The position numbers were made by a program, and so were the translations under genes. 64,000 bases of DNA. It comes from Leptodactylus fallax (lineage: Eukaryota > Chordata > Amphibia > Anura > Leptodactylidae). The notes below the pieces were generated by a model. That model was not told where the DNA came from. It was given only the letters and a program-made list of their open reading frames with translations, and did not search any database. The stretch covers positions 4,278,001-4,342,000 of the forward strand of contig CAMRHE010000115.1 in the NCBI GenBank assembly GCA_947044405.1, read 5' to 3'. Positions 24,961 through 37,404 of the stretch are shown piece by piece; the stretch's first letter is position 1, and each line of letters begins with the position of its first letter.

Positions 24961-25830
24961 TTTTTCCACAAAAGCAAGTTATCCCCTGCTGATCTGCTAG
25001 TTATCCCCATCCTATGGAGCTTTTAGCTGCAATCCCCAGGCAGCTGGCCTGGCTTTCAACCTTTGCATTGGAAAAGTCAAAACCCGTGACTAAACCCACA
25101 GCAATAATACCATGATGTGTGTTCAAAACTTGCAGAACATGATCCTTTGCATAGCAGTTTTTTTCTGTAGTGTGTGGATGGGATTTATTTAAAAGGAATA
25201 TATTGATATGTTCTATTTATTTATTAAATTATTTTTATTTTCTAAGAAATTTTTTATTCTATTTTCTGTATATAATAATGGGGGCAACCATCTTGCTGGA
25301 GTTTCTCCTCTGCTCTGTTAACAACATTTACAGTTATGCTTTACAGCATAGTCATGGCCATAGGCTGCAATAGACTGGAGCTGAGGTCTATGGGAGATGT
25401 GCTCTGTGCATGTAGAGGGAGTGGATAAGCTGTGATATCATCTATTGTTAGAAGTAGATGCAATGTTAGGTCAGCGGTGTTATTTATTGAGGTGTCATCT
25501 TCTATTGTAACCTTGTTTGTAATGTAAGTGAGGTAACTGTTGCAAAGAAAGCACCTACAGAATAAGCTAATTGTTAATCTATTATTAGGATTAGAAGCAA
25601 CAGTGAAAATTGTAGGATTGAGTGTGTTTTTAAATATAATATAGATGATGGTGATATGGAAAATTTTAAAAATATAGCAAAATATTCTTAAAAATATGTT
25701 TAATATAAAGACTTGGTTTGCAAAATATGCCATTGCTGTGTGGCACATTCCCTTTAAATCCCATCCACTAAACTGCTACTGTTCATCGCAGCCCCTGTTC
25801 AAACTCACCCCATGTGACCCTAGCCTAAAG
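24961..25830. repeat. Palindromic MITE split by a TTAA-flanked MITE
   Basis: Flanks GTGGATGGGATTTA (left) and TAAATCCCATCCAC (right) are the two halves of an outer palindrome, and 25193-25753 occupies its centre. The outer right edge is about 25828 (GTGACCCTAGCCTAAAGG). The left edge is uncertain. Confidence 0.5.
25193..25753. repeat. TTAA-flanked MITE inside the palindrome
   Basis: TTAA at 25189-25192 and 25754-25757, with ends AAGGAATAT and, inverted, AGGGAATGTGCC. A related but diverged copy is recognisable at 44640-44960 (GGCAACCATCTTGCTGGAG against GGCAGCCATCTTGCCTGAG). Confidence 0.65.
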
Positions 25831-25859
25831 GACGTCTCTAGTCAGACAAATATTGGTGG

Positions 25860-26470
25860 TGGTGGGCTCAAAATTAGTTAAAAAATAGAAAAACAGATAC
25901 TCACCTCACTGATCTATTGCTTGGTCCAGAAAATTCAGAAAATTTCTGGAAATCTCAGTTTAGCCAAAATTGAAAGGGGTCACTGCTGCAACCAATGGTT
26001 GGCTTTAGCAGGTATTTCTGGGAATTCTCTGCTAGGTGGCAATAAAGAGGCAGATTTTGTCCTTAACAGTAAGAGTTAATTCACATAACCATTTTGGTTG
26101 TAAAAATTGTACTTGACTACTTGCAAAGGGATCAAGAGATGTATTGAAACAATATATTGTATTGAAACATTGACTGAGTATGCTTACAGCTATAACAAGA
26201 GATCAAAGTGAGGTCTATTACCAGTCTGTGTGGGTAGGTTGGTAGATTGGATCAAGAAATAAATAGCATTGTTCCTTTCATGTAAATAATCTCTAGCAGA
26301 GGAACAAGTATAGAACAAAGCAATTAGGAATCAGGGACGTCTCACAAGACAGTATACGTGTGCCGTATGCTCCCAATGTCAGAACCAAGCCTAGTACTGT
26401 ACACTACAATACAATGCCTGTGAAGGGGCTCTCCGCCTTTTACCAGCCTGTCAAGGAAACAGGATCCTTA
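25860..26470. other. MITE debris and unassigned sequence
   Basis: 25870-26000 holds a piece of a MITE interior (ATACTCACCTCACTGATC). The rest is not recognised. Confidence 0.3.
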
Positions 26471-26479
26471 ATTGCAATT

Positions 26480-26720
26480 TAGCTGTAGGTTAGAGCTAAA
26501 TCTTCATTTCCTTTATTGCAGCTCAATGTAATTGCATAAATGCTCCCCATGGCAAAAAAGCAATATACTTTATATCAAGCAGAAATGAAAAGCCCCTCTC
26601 TGTTATAGGCAGTCAATTAGATTGCGATCTGCATCAATATGACAGACGAATGGACGTCCTTTGGTGAAAAAAGTCAGCGGGAAATATTAACCTCTTCATT
26701 CCTGGTCATTCATTCCGAAA
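26480..26720. other. Possible conserved non-coding element
   Basis: A complex, repeat-free stretch with homeodomain-like and octamer-like cores (TTAATTGCAATTTAG, GTAATTGCATAAATG). No coding. Inferred from composition alone. Confidence 0.28.
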
Positions 26721-27073
26721 TATAATTATTTGTCATCCCATAGCAGCAGTCTCTATCTGTGACCTTCAGTAATTATCATCCTAAAAGGGGATATTCCCAT
26801 CGTATAATGTTTTGGTATACCGCCAAAATATGCCCTTATGTAATATAGTGACAGAGAGAATTTGGTATTTGGGACCCTCACTGTACCTGAGAACAAATAA
26901 ACCATTTGGCTTGTGTACATAAATGCTCTAATCCACCCTAAGGAAGGCACTACAACAAAGATCCATTCAAGTGAATGGGGTTGTGCTGCAGATTTCTGAA
27001 GGTTATTGCTCCCATCATTTCTTTGGGAACTTCAATAAATCTCTGTTAACCTCTTAAGAGCGCAGTCTAATTT
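26721..27073. other. MITE fragment and spacer
   Basis: 26770-27000 has pieces of the common MITE interior (CATTCAAGTGAATGGGG). No clean ends. Confidence 0.35.
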
Positions 27074-27303
27074 GGGCTTAAGGCCAAGGCTCCACGTTGG
27101 GGAAACACAACTTTTTTTGTTGCAGATTTTGCTGCAGTTTCTTGAGCCAAAGCCAAGAATGACTTCAAAAGGAATGGGAAATATATAGGAAGCTCTTATA
27201 CTTCTACCTTCTGCTCAGTCCAGTCCTGGCCATGACTTCAAAAAACCACAGCAAAATTTGCAGCAAAAAAAAAGCTGTGTTTCGGCAATATGAGGCCTCA
27301 GCC
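27074..27303. repeat. Solitary palindromic MITE of the 3271 family
   Basis: AAGGCCAAGGCTCCACGTTG on the left and ATGAGGCCTCAGCC on the right, with the same central block in inverted orientation (CTTATACTTCTACCTTCTGC). Confidence 0.8.
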
Positions 27304-27307
27304 TTAA

Positions 27308-27638
27308 AGGAGTTGTCCAGGCTAAAATTTTATATTTTAATTAGACTGAGGGATGTGAAAAAAAACCCAACAACAATACTCACCTGTCTCCAGTGCTCCG
27401 GTGGTCCAGTCCTGCAGCTCTGTTATTTTCTTCTAACGGTTCCTTAGGGTGCTGAGCGCAGCGGCCTCAGCGATATGGACCTGGGACGTCACAGCCAGTG
27501 AGGACTTCTGCCTCAAAATGACAGCTGAGCAGCAGCACCGGATTGCGCTGAGAGGACACTGGAGCACCAGGGAAAGGTGAGTATGGTTTTTTTTTTCATT
27601 ATTATTATTTCAATTATATTTTAGTCTGGACAACCTCT
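27308..27638. repeat. TTAA-flanked T2-like MITE, complete
   Basis: TTAA at 27304-27307 and 27639-27642. Ends AGGAGTTGTCCAGGCTAAAAT and, inverted, AGAGGTTGTCCAGACTAAAAT form a good inverted repeat. The interior includes ACTCACCTGTCTCCAGTGC. No coding. The TTAAAGG start matches T2-type MITEs described in Xenopus. Confidence 0.85.
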
Positions 27639-27649
27639 TTAAGGCTCGG

Positions 27650-28345
27650 CAATTTATTTTATATCCTCCATCTCCACCTTCCAAAATTCATAACTTTAAA
27701 CATATTAATTTGCACATTGTGGTATTAACCATGGTGCTCACAATATGGGATAAATAACATTATTTTTGGATTGTTTGGACTTACACACACATGGCAATAC
27801 CTAAAATGTTTGTTTATTTTTCTGTTTACATTATTTATTTTTGAAGTGGAAAACATTTTTTATTTATTTTTTTTTAATCTTGAATTTTGATTTTATTATA
27901 CTGTTTTTCAAACTTTTTTCACTTTTATTTTTTTACTGTCTCCACTAGGGGACTTGAACCTGGGATTACTTGATCCACTGTACAATATACTGTAATACTT
28001 CATACATGGACTGCCTATGTCTATGTCTGTTGATTGGCCCTCAGGCTACCATGACAAGCCTTTGAAACTCTGTGATCTCATCACTGGAGGACTAAGGGGA
28101 TGAAAGAATGAGTGCCCTCAGTCCCTAACCATCTAGATACTTTGATAGCTATTGATCATGGCTTATGAGGGGTTAATGTGCCAGAGTTGCAGAACTTTCT
28201 GACTCCTGCAGATAGACCTAGGCCCAGCTGTATAATTCATTCAGAAGCAGTAAGTAATACAGCAGACACAACCACTATTACGGGACTGTTATCTATATGC
28301 TCAACATGACGTAATGGTGTGGCACAGAGTATGAAAGAGTTAATG
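27650..28345. repeat. TTAA-family (piggyBac-like) repeat, partial copy
   Basis: Shares with 45002-45905 the order GATAAATAACATTAT, a T-rich tract, CACTAGGGGACTTGAACC and a G/C-rich end reaching GAGTTAA near 28341. The left end is not defined. Confidence 0.55.
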
Positions 28346-28427
28346 GGATAGGTAAGAATTTCAGAGATTAGTGAAAAATTACAAAATTCAGCTCTACTAA
28401 CAAACTTAACCCTGTATTACTAATATA

Positions 28428-29715
28428 CATTCTTCAACATTAAAATTACAACGCCAAAAAGAACAAGCCATAAGGTTATGCAAATCAAGGAGTGACATGT
28501 GGGAGGGGTATAAAAGCAAAATAAAAGCAAAGTTTTTTAGCCACATGAAACCTCAAAATTCAAGTGGTGTGGGAAGTTTGAGCCATTTATCCTGCTTGTC
28601 AACATGCCAGTTATTGCTACTTGCTTCAAACTGAGAGGAACAGAGTCCCTGTACTGAGATACCTTGGTTTATCACTCTGGCAGATCGCTACGAGTCTAGG
28701 CTGAGATATCAGCACTATTCAATGTTGGGTGTCCTGGTGGTTGGAAGAATAACAATGATTCTGGTATGTCAGGAAGAGGTGAGCGTAGGCAAACCTCCAT
28801 ACAGATAGATCATCTGATTGGAAGAAATGCACGTAGTGATCCATTCTGTACTGTTAGTAAAATTGGACGTCAAATCCCAAGCCTAGGGTGGCAAACCATC
28901 TGAAGGCGTTTGGGCGATACTGAGCTATGAGACAGATGTCCTTCTGCAGATGCTCCATTGACTACACACTACTGATTTCAAAGGCTATCATGGTGCACAG
29001 CAAAATGACAACAGAGGCTGGAATGGGGGTCTATCCTCTTCAGCAATGAGTCCCACTTTTGTATTGGAAGAAATGATACCAGAAGATTGGTCTGGAGACC
29101 ATGTGGGCAACGCCATGAAGAGGACACACTGGTTCTACTTCCGGAATTATGATGTGAGGGGAATAATGTATGGTAGCTAGACTCATTTAGTCTTCACTTC
29201 AGGTGCACTAACAGTTCATGTTACATTTATTTGGTTTCTAAACCTGTGGTATGGCCATTTCTCCAAAGTGTCCCAGGACCTGTTATTCAACAGGACAATG
29301 CTAGGTCGCACAATGCCCATAATACTGTGAGCAACGTGTGTGGCCTAAACATGCTATCATGGCCTTCAGCGTCTCTAGACTTGTCTCCTATCAAGCACAT
29401 CTGGGACATCATTGGTCGGCAATTGCAAAGGGAGTCGCCAGCAGCCAATCTTGATGATTTGTGTGCCCAAGAGCATTCAGCATGGTATACTATTCCAAAG
29501 ATAACTATTAATAACTTCACTGATAGCATGCCAAGACGTGTAAGTGCGTGAAGTTCTGCATGTAGCGTTTGTACTCGATACTGAATAAATTTAATTATTT
29601 TCAATATTTTGCTTTCATCTTTTTTAACTTTTGCATGTCATTAACATATCTATCTATTCTGTTATTTTCATAATTCCAAGACTTTTCCTTTCTGATGTTT
29701 CAAAGTTGAGGAGTG
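28428..29715 (+). mobile_element. Tc1/mariner-like element, copy F (degraded)
   Basis: TA flanks (28426-28427 and 29716-29717). Imperfect ends CATTCTTCAACATTAAAAT and, inverted, CACTCCTCAACTTTGAAAC. Only the last third of the transposase is readable. It belongs to a different Tc1 lineage from copies A-E, because its catalytic motif reads QQDNARSH rather than NDPKH. Confidence 0.75.
29231..29551 (+). pseudogene. Tc1-like transposase C-terminal remnant (copy F)
   Basis: The readable part has VIQQDNARSHNAHNTVSN (second catalytic Asp), WPSASLDLSPIKHIW and the C-terminal alpha-helical tail to the stop. At the third catalytic position the Glu of the usual PIEH is Lys (PIKH), which alone would kill the enzyme. 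Upstream sequence from about 28600 keeps fragments in several frames with stops. Not functional. Confidence 0.82.
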
Positions 29716-30149
29716 TATATATAGATGTCTACCCCCTCTAATTTGGTTTTAATTTAAGTTATAGAAGAAATAGTCCAGCACTAGTAAATATGATAAAATA
29801 ACAATAGAAGCAACATCAGTTTTCTCCCCTGTGGCTTCTAGTGATATGCTCTGGTCTTACCTGTCAGTGTTTGTATATATGAGTACAGCAATGACATGCC
29901 ATAAACATTACGTCACCACTGCATCCATTGACTGACCTCAGCCGTCACACGCCTTATATAGCTGAGACCAGTGAATAACTGCACTGAGATGTGGAGTATA
30001 TGGGTGCATCACTACCGTAACCTTGGAAATAATGTCAACGCTGCCGGACCAGAGCCAAAGGGACTGGATGTAGTAAACTGGTAAATAGTGATTTTTTTTT
30101 TTATTGTTATTTTATCTACTTTACTGGCATTGGTGAATTTTTTTTTTAC

Positions 30150-30330
30150 AACATGCTAACATAACCCTTGGCTGCATGTCACAACCACTGGGCAGACAGA
30201 CATTTGCACACATAAAGGATAGGCATCTCCTGATAGAATATCACAAAACCATGTTGTTTTGAAATGCTGGTCATCTCATGATTCTCATATCTGGACATGT
30301 CGAGGCCAAGAAGAAAGGACATATCTGTAT
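30150..30330 (+). repeat. Dispersed repeat family R, copy 3
   Basis: Contains CACAACCACTGGGCAGAC, CCATGTTGTTTTGAAATGC and TGGTCATCTCATGATTC, matching 9723-9950. A fainter inverted piece lies at 31520-31640. Confidence 0.55.
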
Positions 30331-32585
30331 AAAATAACAAAGTCTGAATAGTTATTGGATGTTTTCACTTCAAGTATAGGGGTAGAGACCCTTATAATTT
30401 TAAAGATTGATAACATATCCTGAGGAAAGTGAATGGGACTAAGATGACATACCAAACACTGTGGCACTGTGTTTGGTAAGCCCTGAAGGGTCACTGTGTT
30501 TCACAATACAATACCCCCTTTTATTCTTATGATCCCACTTTGATGGCATTGCCTAGGTATATGCCATCCCTAAACTATGGAATTCTTTCAATTTGTTATT
30601 TTATTACTTTCACTTACAAAACCATTTTTTTGAGTCTCACATTGGGAACTTTCTGCTACAATACAAAATCAAGTGAAGCAAAGTGGAATGTAAATGAAGA
30701 AAAATGAACAAATAATGAACAAGTATGTGCGATTGTTGACTCCTTATTTACCAATAAAGTAAGGCGTCAAACATTCATCCGATTTGTATAGGGCATTTAT
30801 GACCACTAGGAAATGGGAACTAATGTAAATATATGATATAGCATTGATGTGGGAAGTCATAAATGAGCTGCTGGAAAATTATGGAGTAACCCACAATAGA
30901 TTTCAGTAAGCCTGTGGATTTACATACAGTAATAAACAATGTCATAGTACATAGTAAAATGTACATCTTAATTAAAACGTGATATTAAATTTGCCTAGCT
31001 AGTGAGGAGCGCACCATGAGGAGCCAGTGATGTACTGACCACCGGAGTGCTATGTGGTTATAGGTTTTAGACATACAAGAAGACAAAAGGGCTGGTGCTG
31101 TGCTGAGTACAATAACACTCAGCATTTAGAAGCAGTAGACAGACAGGGACTAAAATATTCACTGTATAGAGGTGCATAATGTGTAGAGGCAGGCTAGGGA
31201 GCCTGCCTCTGACTGTAATACTGGCTGTGTCGGCAGTGCACACTATATACACTGTGTATACAGACATTTTCCAGCAATGCTCAATTTGTTGTTAAGGAGA
31301 AACTTGAAAGCCTGTTCTCTACTAAGAAAAAAAAATTATATTAGAAAAATACAGTGCCCTACACAACAGCAAAATGAAAAAAAAAAATCAATGACAGCTA
31401 CATTGTAAGAAAGAAAAGTATGGTAAGTGGGGAAACCCCAAAATATAACCAGTCACTTCACTATTTTACAGTAAGAAGTACTTTTTATATATAGTTGCAT
31501 CCATAATTACCTATTTTCTTGGCTGGACATGCCCAGATATGTGATACATGAGAGTATTAGCTTTTCAAAATAACATTATCTCCCAATATTGTATAACAAA
31601 GTGATACCCTTTATGCGTCTATGTGTCAACTATTTTAACACAGACACTGGAGAGAAAGCAGTAATTGGGACTTGGTATCTAGGAGGTATACAGTAAGTCC
31701 TGGGTATAACAGTGACACCTTCACTCAGTCACACCAGGCCAACTGTTTGAGGTAGCAGTGTCCTATTATTTGTGATGCTTTATGTGCCACTTATTGTATA
31801 AAAACAGGGTGCTAGGTATTTGGTGCAAAAACGTATGTGACATCACAGTAGTGCTTGAAGAGTTACTGACAGCGAGAGGCAGAGAGAGAGAGCACTTATC
31901 CCAGAGTGTTTGGCACCAAAAACCTTCTATAACTGTACCTCCATATACCCCTTATACTGGCACACACTTTTATGAGGTGCTCCATATGACTCTGACTCGT
32001 TTTTGGTTGGGAAGAGACTTTAAAAAGTTTTATTTTCCAATAATAAAAATAACTATGGTTTATGAATAACTTCATAACATGGAACCCTATAGAGCAACAT
32101 ATGGCAGTGCATGGATAGACTGCACTTCAGAGAGACTCTGCTCTGTAACGTCTCCTTCACACTGCTCTGCCATGTGCATGAGGCCTCAATGTATAGGCGC
32201 CGTGGAGGCACGGCCGCAAAACCGGACAGCAATATGACAGAAATGAATGGGTCAGTGTGGTATCCGGGAAAAACCTGGATAGCCCATGGAACCATACCAT
32301 GGTCATCTGCAAGGGGCCTTAGACAGAGAGATTGGGGGGCAAGCTGCCCTCCCGTGTTGTCTTACTACTTGTTGATGTTCCTTGTATTCTTTATATGTAA
32401 TTGTATATGTTGCTATGATTGTAAGCTGCTGCCAGATACATTGCCACTATATAGGTTATGATAATTACCATTGTTATTTTTGTTTTCCCCAATTCCTTTA
32501 AGAATTATAAAAAGATATTACATCCAACAATGACTAGATTATATTTACCCCCCTTAGATATTATGACTTTTATTTTATAGCAACG
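30331..32585. other. No recognised gene
   Basis: AT-rich, with a weak inverted copy of repeat R at 31520-31640 and MITE-like pieces near 32140-32330. Open frames at 31782-32069 and 32111-32461 have no domain. Confidence 0.35.
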
Positions 32586-33194
32586 TTGAATCACAGTTTA
32601 TTCAATTAGGTTTTTCATACTGATCAGCAAAAAAATACTCTTTAATGTCATGTAAAAACTAAGTGCCATAAAGTGATCCATGCTCATTACAACCTATAAA
32701 CCTAAAATAATTGAATGCATAAATATTCAAGTCATTTATCAGTGGAGGTAGCTTTGGCTGCAATAACAGTCCTGAGCATGCAATACCTCGTATATGGCTA
32801 GATAGCAGCTTTATGCTTCTATGGAAAGCTGGTAAGAACAGAGCTACACAGTGATTTGGCTGAAACTTTCATTGTGCAACTCAATAGTGCTTTGTCACCC
32901 TGCATCTAGTTCAATAATGTGAATGGAGTTGCATCGCAACCCCCAGGATGCTGGAACTCCAACTTCTAGTCGCAAAAAAAATCCAGCAGTGCTCGATATC
33001 ACATTCTCTGGCTCACAATGTGACTCCATTCACTTCCTTTAGTAAAGGAGTCTCAGGGAGACATGACAATCCATGGTTGTGCGCCAAGAGTCACGGCCAA
33101 GATTACTGTGTAGCTTTATCCTAAAATACTGTGAAATTGCAAGGAGATTATGGTGAACCATGATAACTAATGGTCACTTCAGATCATTAGCCAT

Positions 33195-33372
33195 TGGTCA
33201 AAGGGGTTGGCTAAGAATGTTTAATTTATGGCCTGTCTTTAGGAAATATATGATTGGTGGAGGGTCGGAACCAACTGCTTCTGGCCCCATGCATTGGAAG
33301 TGACCCAGTACAGCTGATCTGTGTCTGTAGGCCCCCTAAGGATAGGCCATAAATGAAAAATTCCTGTCCAAC
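33195..33372. repeat. Short frog-type MITE copy
   Basis: Inverted halves: AAGGGGTTGGCTAAGAATG with TTATGGCCTGTCTTTAGG, against CCCCTAAGGATAGGCCATAA and TTCCTGTCCAACCCATTTAAG. Family as at 51195. Confidence 0.6.
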
Positions 33373-33394
33373 CCATTTAAGCTATTCCTATACC

Positions 33395-33640
33395 TACCGA
33401 TTTATGGTTGTGGACGGGGTCATTTTCTCCCAGATCTCATGGACTGTTGCACTTTGCAGCAGGTTCTTCAGGATTTCACTGTATTTTAGGTTATTCATAT
33501 TAGTTTCTGTCTTTTCCAGTCATTTCTGTAGATCCTGTTGTGAAGAAACCTCTCTACAGGATTACATTGCTACCACCATGAAACACTGCGCTATAGGCAA
33601 CATACGCTATAGGCCATCCCTTCCACCCCAAGTCTCTGCT
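33395..33640 (-). pseudogene. Tc1-like transposase fragment, heavily decayed
   Basis: Minus-strand translation around 33575-33595 gives a FHGGSNVIL-like stretch, corresponding to the KHGGG block before the second catalytic Asp of Tc1 transposases. Flanking sequence has the right order but is full of stops. Tentative. Confidence 0.38.
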
Positions 33641-33896
33641 TGTAAAAATCCCTGGCATTCTAGGGTAGTAAAAGGTTTACTGTAAATTCAGTAATGGTTA
33701 AAGGCATGATAGTCTGATTTTTGGCATACATTTGGCCAGTATATATGGGTATTCCTTTGTCTCAGCTGTATTAAAAACACAGTCAACATGCTTTACAATA
33801 CAACTGTATATAAAACTGCATGGTATACATTTTTACTCCATAGGAATCAGCGACAGATGGGTGCAACTGTATGGACATACGGCTGTAGTCATCTGG

Positions 33897-34112
33897 GACA
33901 TACAGATGTAGCAGAGTTAACCTGCAATTGGTTAGACTGCTGCAGCGTCATATCTTATCTCAGAAGACAGCAAAAACTGATGAAAAACCATTGGAAAAAA
34001 TTTTTTGAATGGATTTTCATTGGTTCTTGTTGTCTTCTGTAATAAGATATCACGGTGCCGTACTTTAACCAGCTGCAGAAGTTGGGGTTAACTCTGCTAC
34101 ATCTGTACGTTC
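33897..34112. repeat. Foldback element, about 216 bp
   Basis: ACATACAGATGTAGCAGAG and TTAACC on the left are mirrored by GGTTAACTCTGCTACATC and TGTACGT on the right. A weaker match extends toward the centre (ATATCTTATCTCAGAAGACA against TGTCTTCTGTAATAAGATAT). No coding. Confidence 0.75.
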
Positions 34113-34769
34113 TGAAAAAAGTTTTAAACAATCCTGTGAAACATAATACAAAACTTGACGTGAACTTAGTCTACTCCATAATTCAGAATAGCCAATCTGA
34201 CATTCAGTGGCATTTGTTACATTTTTACAGATCAGAAGGAATGAATGCATGCAGCGTAGGAGACTACTAAAGCTACTATTAACTTATACTAACATTAACA
34301 CAAGATTTTTTTTACAGTGACAGCTGTTTTTTCAGTTTTTTCTTCTTTAAACATGAGATTTTCACTAAAATAAGAATTTAAAATCAGTTGAAGCAAGGAC
34401 AAAGAAAATTTGCGTTGAGAAGTCGTGTTGGCTTGAAAGCTGTGGAATGACCCCTGCATTAAAGGTGCCATCTTTTCCTTATATGTGTTCCTAAGACTAT
34501 ATGATAATGTCCCTTGTTGTCATGTGTGACCTGCATTTGGTTTTCTCAGCTGTCACAGATGAGCAGAAAACTCGCTACTGTTCTCTCATTGTTTATGTAT
34601 ATAGATAGTCATGTCCAAAAATGTGTTCAAGACTGTGACTCTGACTCTTGCTTAACATAGCGTGCTATGACGCCATCACACACAGTTTTATCCTGCCATT
34701 TTTTTCTTAAAAATATCGCCATAAAAAATGCATTTATTGTTTAGTTATTTTTGGGTGGGCGTTTTTAAA
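34113..34769. other. No recognised feature
   Basis: Nothing supported. Confidence 0.35.
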
Positions 34770-34777
34770 ATCATGTC

Positions 34778-35184
34778 TAGAGATGAGCGAATTTCTCAAA
34801 AGTTCGATTCAGCAGTTCGATTTGAAGTTCCAAAAAAATTTGCTTCGATCCGAATTACTTTGCGGCGAATAAACAGATATTTCCGGGCTGCAGAGAGCCA
34901 GGGTGGGCAGCAAAATGCTGGAAGTCCTTGGATGCCGCGGTCATGTTTCTCTCTCTTCAGCACAGACAACTTTTATTTTTATGTGGAAGGATCTGCTAAC
35001 AAGCAAAGACACGCCTACCCAATCACATCACTAGAGAATATGTTGTGACCGCCTGATGTCACAAAGGTCCTTACTAAATATTCCATACCACGAAGCATCA
35101 GGAAATCCGGAATCGTGGCGAATCGAAGATTTCCTGAAATTCGGATCGAATTCCACTTCTGCAGTATCGATTCGCTCATCTCTA
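34778..35184. mobile_element. hAT-type MITE with perfect 8-bp target duplication
   Basis: A 407-bp element flanked by ATCATGTC on both sides (34770-34777 and 35185-35192). Ends TAGAGATGAGCGAAT and, inverted, TAGAGATGAGCGAATC are near-perfect inverted repeats. An 8-bp duplication and TAGAG start fit hAT. The inner part has TTCGAT/ATCGAA-rich subterminal repeats and no transposase. Confidence 0.93.
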
Positions 35185-35192
35185 ATCATGTC

Positions 35193-37404
35193 ATATTTTT
35201 TTAAGGTTTATATAATGTAGGAAAATGCCTGAAAAAGATCAAGACCCAGAGCATATCTTGAAAATAACCCATGTATGAACAAATGCCAGAAAATGTTCAC
35301 AAGCGTTTGTAAGGCTATTTGTAATTTTTTAACCTGCTACAATGTTTCTAACTGCATTTTGTGTAATCAAAAAAATTCTGTAAAAAGGTATTAAAAAAAA
35401 AAACTGGAAATGGTAAAAAAAAAAAAACCCTGTAGTTTGAAATCTAAACCATGAACATTAACTAATATTATTCATTGTCTTGTAAAGGCTGTGTGCCTCT
35501 TCCAATACATGATCTCAGGGAGACTACTGTAGCAGGCTCCGAAGAGAAAGGACGCATGGTGTGGGGGTGTTACATTCCTTTAGTGGGCTTAGTGGCTGAT
35601 ATTATTTAGGGGGCTGCCTTTTTTGTAAAGAGTGAAGAAAGAATGCTCAAGTTTTGTAATAAACTGAGTCCTCTGAAAAGTCTACCATAAAGGTGATAGA
35701 GATGGCTGTATAAAAGTCGAATACCATGGAAATTCTATGTGGGGTATTAGCTAGGTGGAGACCGTAAAAGGAGGCAGTGAGTGAAATCCTGGCCTGAGCG
35801 CTAAAGTCAGTGTGAAGAGAAGATTTGCAGCTAGCAGTCATAGATATCCTTCTATCAGAAAAAAATGACAGCTGCATCACAAGGCAGAACCACCATTGTC
35901 ACCAGGGTAAAGGTTTCATTCATGGACCCCACCATCAGCACCACTTAAACATACTTGGCCAGCACAAATTAGAGTTGAAATTGGGACCCACTGACCAGAA
36001 CAGTGGGACAGCACCCGCAATACTGGAGTGTCCTGCTGTCCCGAGCGACCCCCGCTGCCATAGGGTCTAGTTCAAGAGCATAATTTGCCCTATGATTAAA
36101 GTGGCCTTTGGGTCGTAGCTTTAGGGTGTGCAGAGGTAGCAGTTGCTACCAGGACCTGAAGGCTGAGGGAGCCCAAATACCTCATTACAGCATAATAAGG
36201 CACCAGTATTATACAAAGCACATAGCAAGTGGGGGTCCCATTACAGATTTTATTCTAGTCCAACATCTTTTAGTTACAGCTCTAAATGTCACCCTCGTAG
36301 TACGTTTGCAACATTTAAGAACTGTACCTCCCTATAAGAGAAGACTGAACCCTCCTATTACTGTTGCCCCATTGTTGTAACTACCATTAAAGTGTTTCTG
36401 CTAACTATTTCTGCACTATTTGTAAATGTGATTACAATAACTGGATTCTGTCCTTCACGTTGTAAAATAGTTTATTTATTCATTGACTCGTGACTGTGTC
36501 CAATAATGGCCAATCAGGTAACATTGCGTTATCGGTTAACAGGTTGCTTGGTACACCTAGTGTAAGGGACAGATATAAAATTGTCTGTTTTCTTAAACAG
36601 GTCCAGGAAACAAAGGCCTTATAAATAAATAAGCTATAAAGACTTTCCCACAAGACATTTTTAGAACATTTTCGGATCCCTCCGCTGTTATAGAATACTC
36701 TGCTCATGCTAATAATTCTTCTTCAGAAGATCTTGAGGAATATTTATGACCTTATTGTCTTACTTTGTTTCAGAAACAGGACACAATCTCAGCATACACA
36801 CACTTTTACCCAATGCAAGAAAGGTTAAAAAACATTGCATCTGCCAAAAGATATAAAACTGATGTGTTGGGTACAAGACTTCTTTTTCCAGTGGGCAGTT
36901 TTTAGTATTTGTTGTCTCTGACGGCTGGCGATTCAGAAAACCATAATCCATCTGATGACAGTTGAGCGGAGGACAAGTTGTGTGTCACGCGACCTTGGGG
37001 TTTAGCAGAGTGTTCATTTCTTTTATGTGTCCCGTTAAATCGAAATACTGAACTTTTAGTCATAAAATATAGGAAGTGAAGATGCAAGTACAGCACGCAC
37101 TCTGCACTTGGGAAATATAATAAACCTATCTCTATATAATTCTTTCAAATCAAACTGAGACTATCACTCCATCCAGATTCAGGAGTTAGTAGACATAAAA
37201 TTCTGCACGGTCAACCTCAGCAATTCCAAAATCTGAAGAAAAAAAATGCTTCTCTTATAAATAGGTACAGTATTTAAAGCTATATTCTCTAGGTGTTACA
37301 TCTTTTTTACAGTAGGTATTTAATATATGAGTCAATGTTTTGGGTCAGTTGGCTTGACTTTGTCGCCTCTTGGGATATCTATATCAATATTCATAGTTTA
37401 AAGT
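35193..37404. other. No recognised gene
   Basis: About 2.2 kb without a supported gene. Small open frames near 35825, 36108 and 37391 lack domains. Only MITE debris is suspected near 35900-36100. Confidence 0.35.

Larger units (their letters stand above)
32586..33640 (-). repeat. Degraded Tc1-like remnant on the minus strand, interrupted
   Basis: 32740-32775 (GGAGGTAGCTTTGGCTGCAA) and 33400-33640 resemble the two ends of a minus-strand Tc1-like gene region, separated by a MITE at 33195-33372 and unassigned sequence. Ends are not resolved. Confidence 0.4.

Noticed and set aside
33353..33685. 110-codon + strand open frame as a gene
   Set aside because: The opposite strand has a decayed Tc1-like transposase block, so this frame is its shadow.
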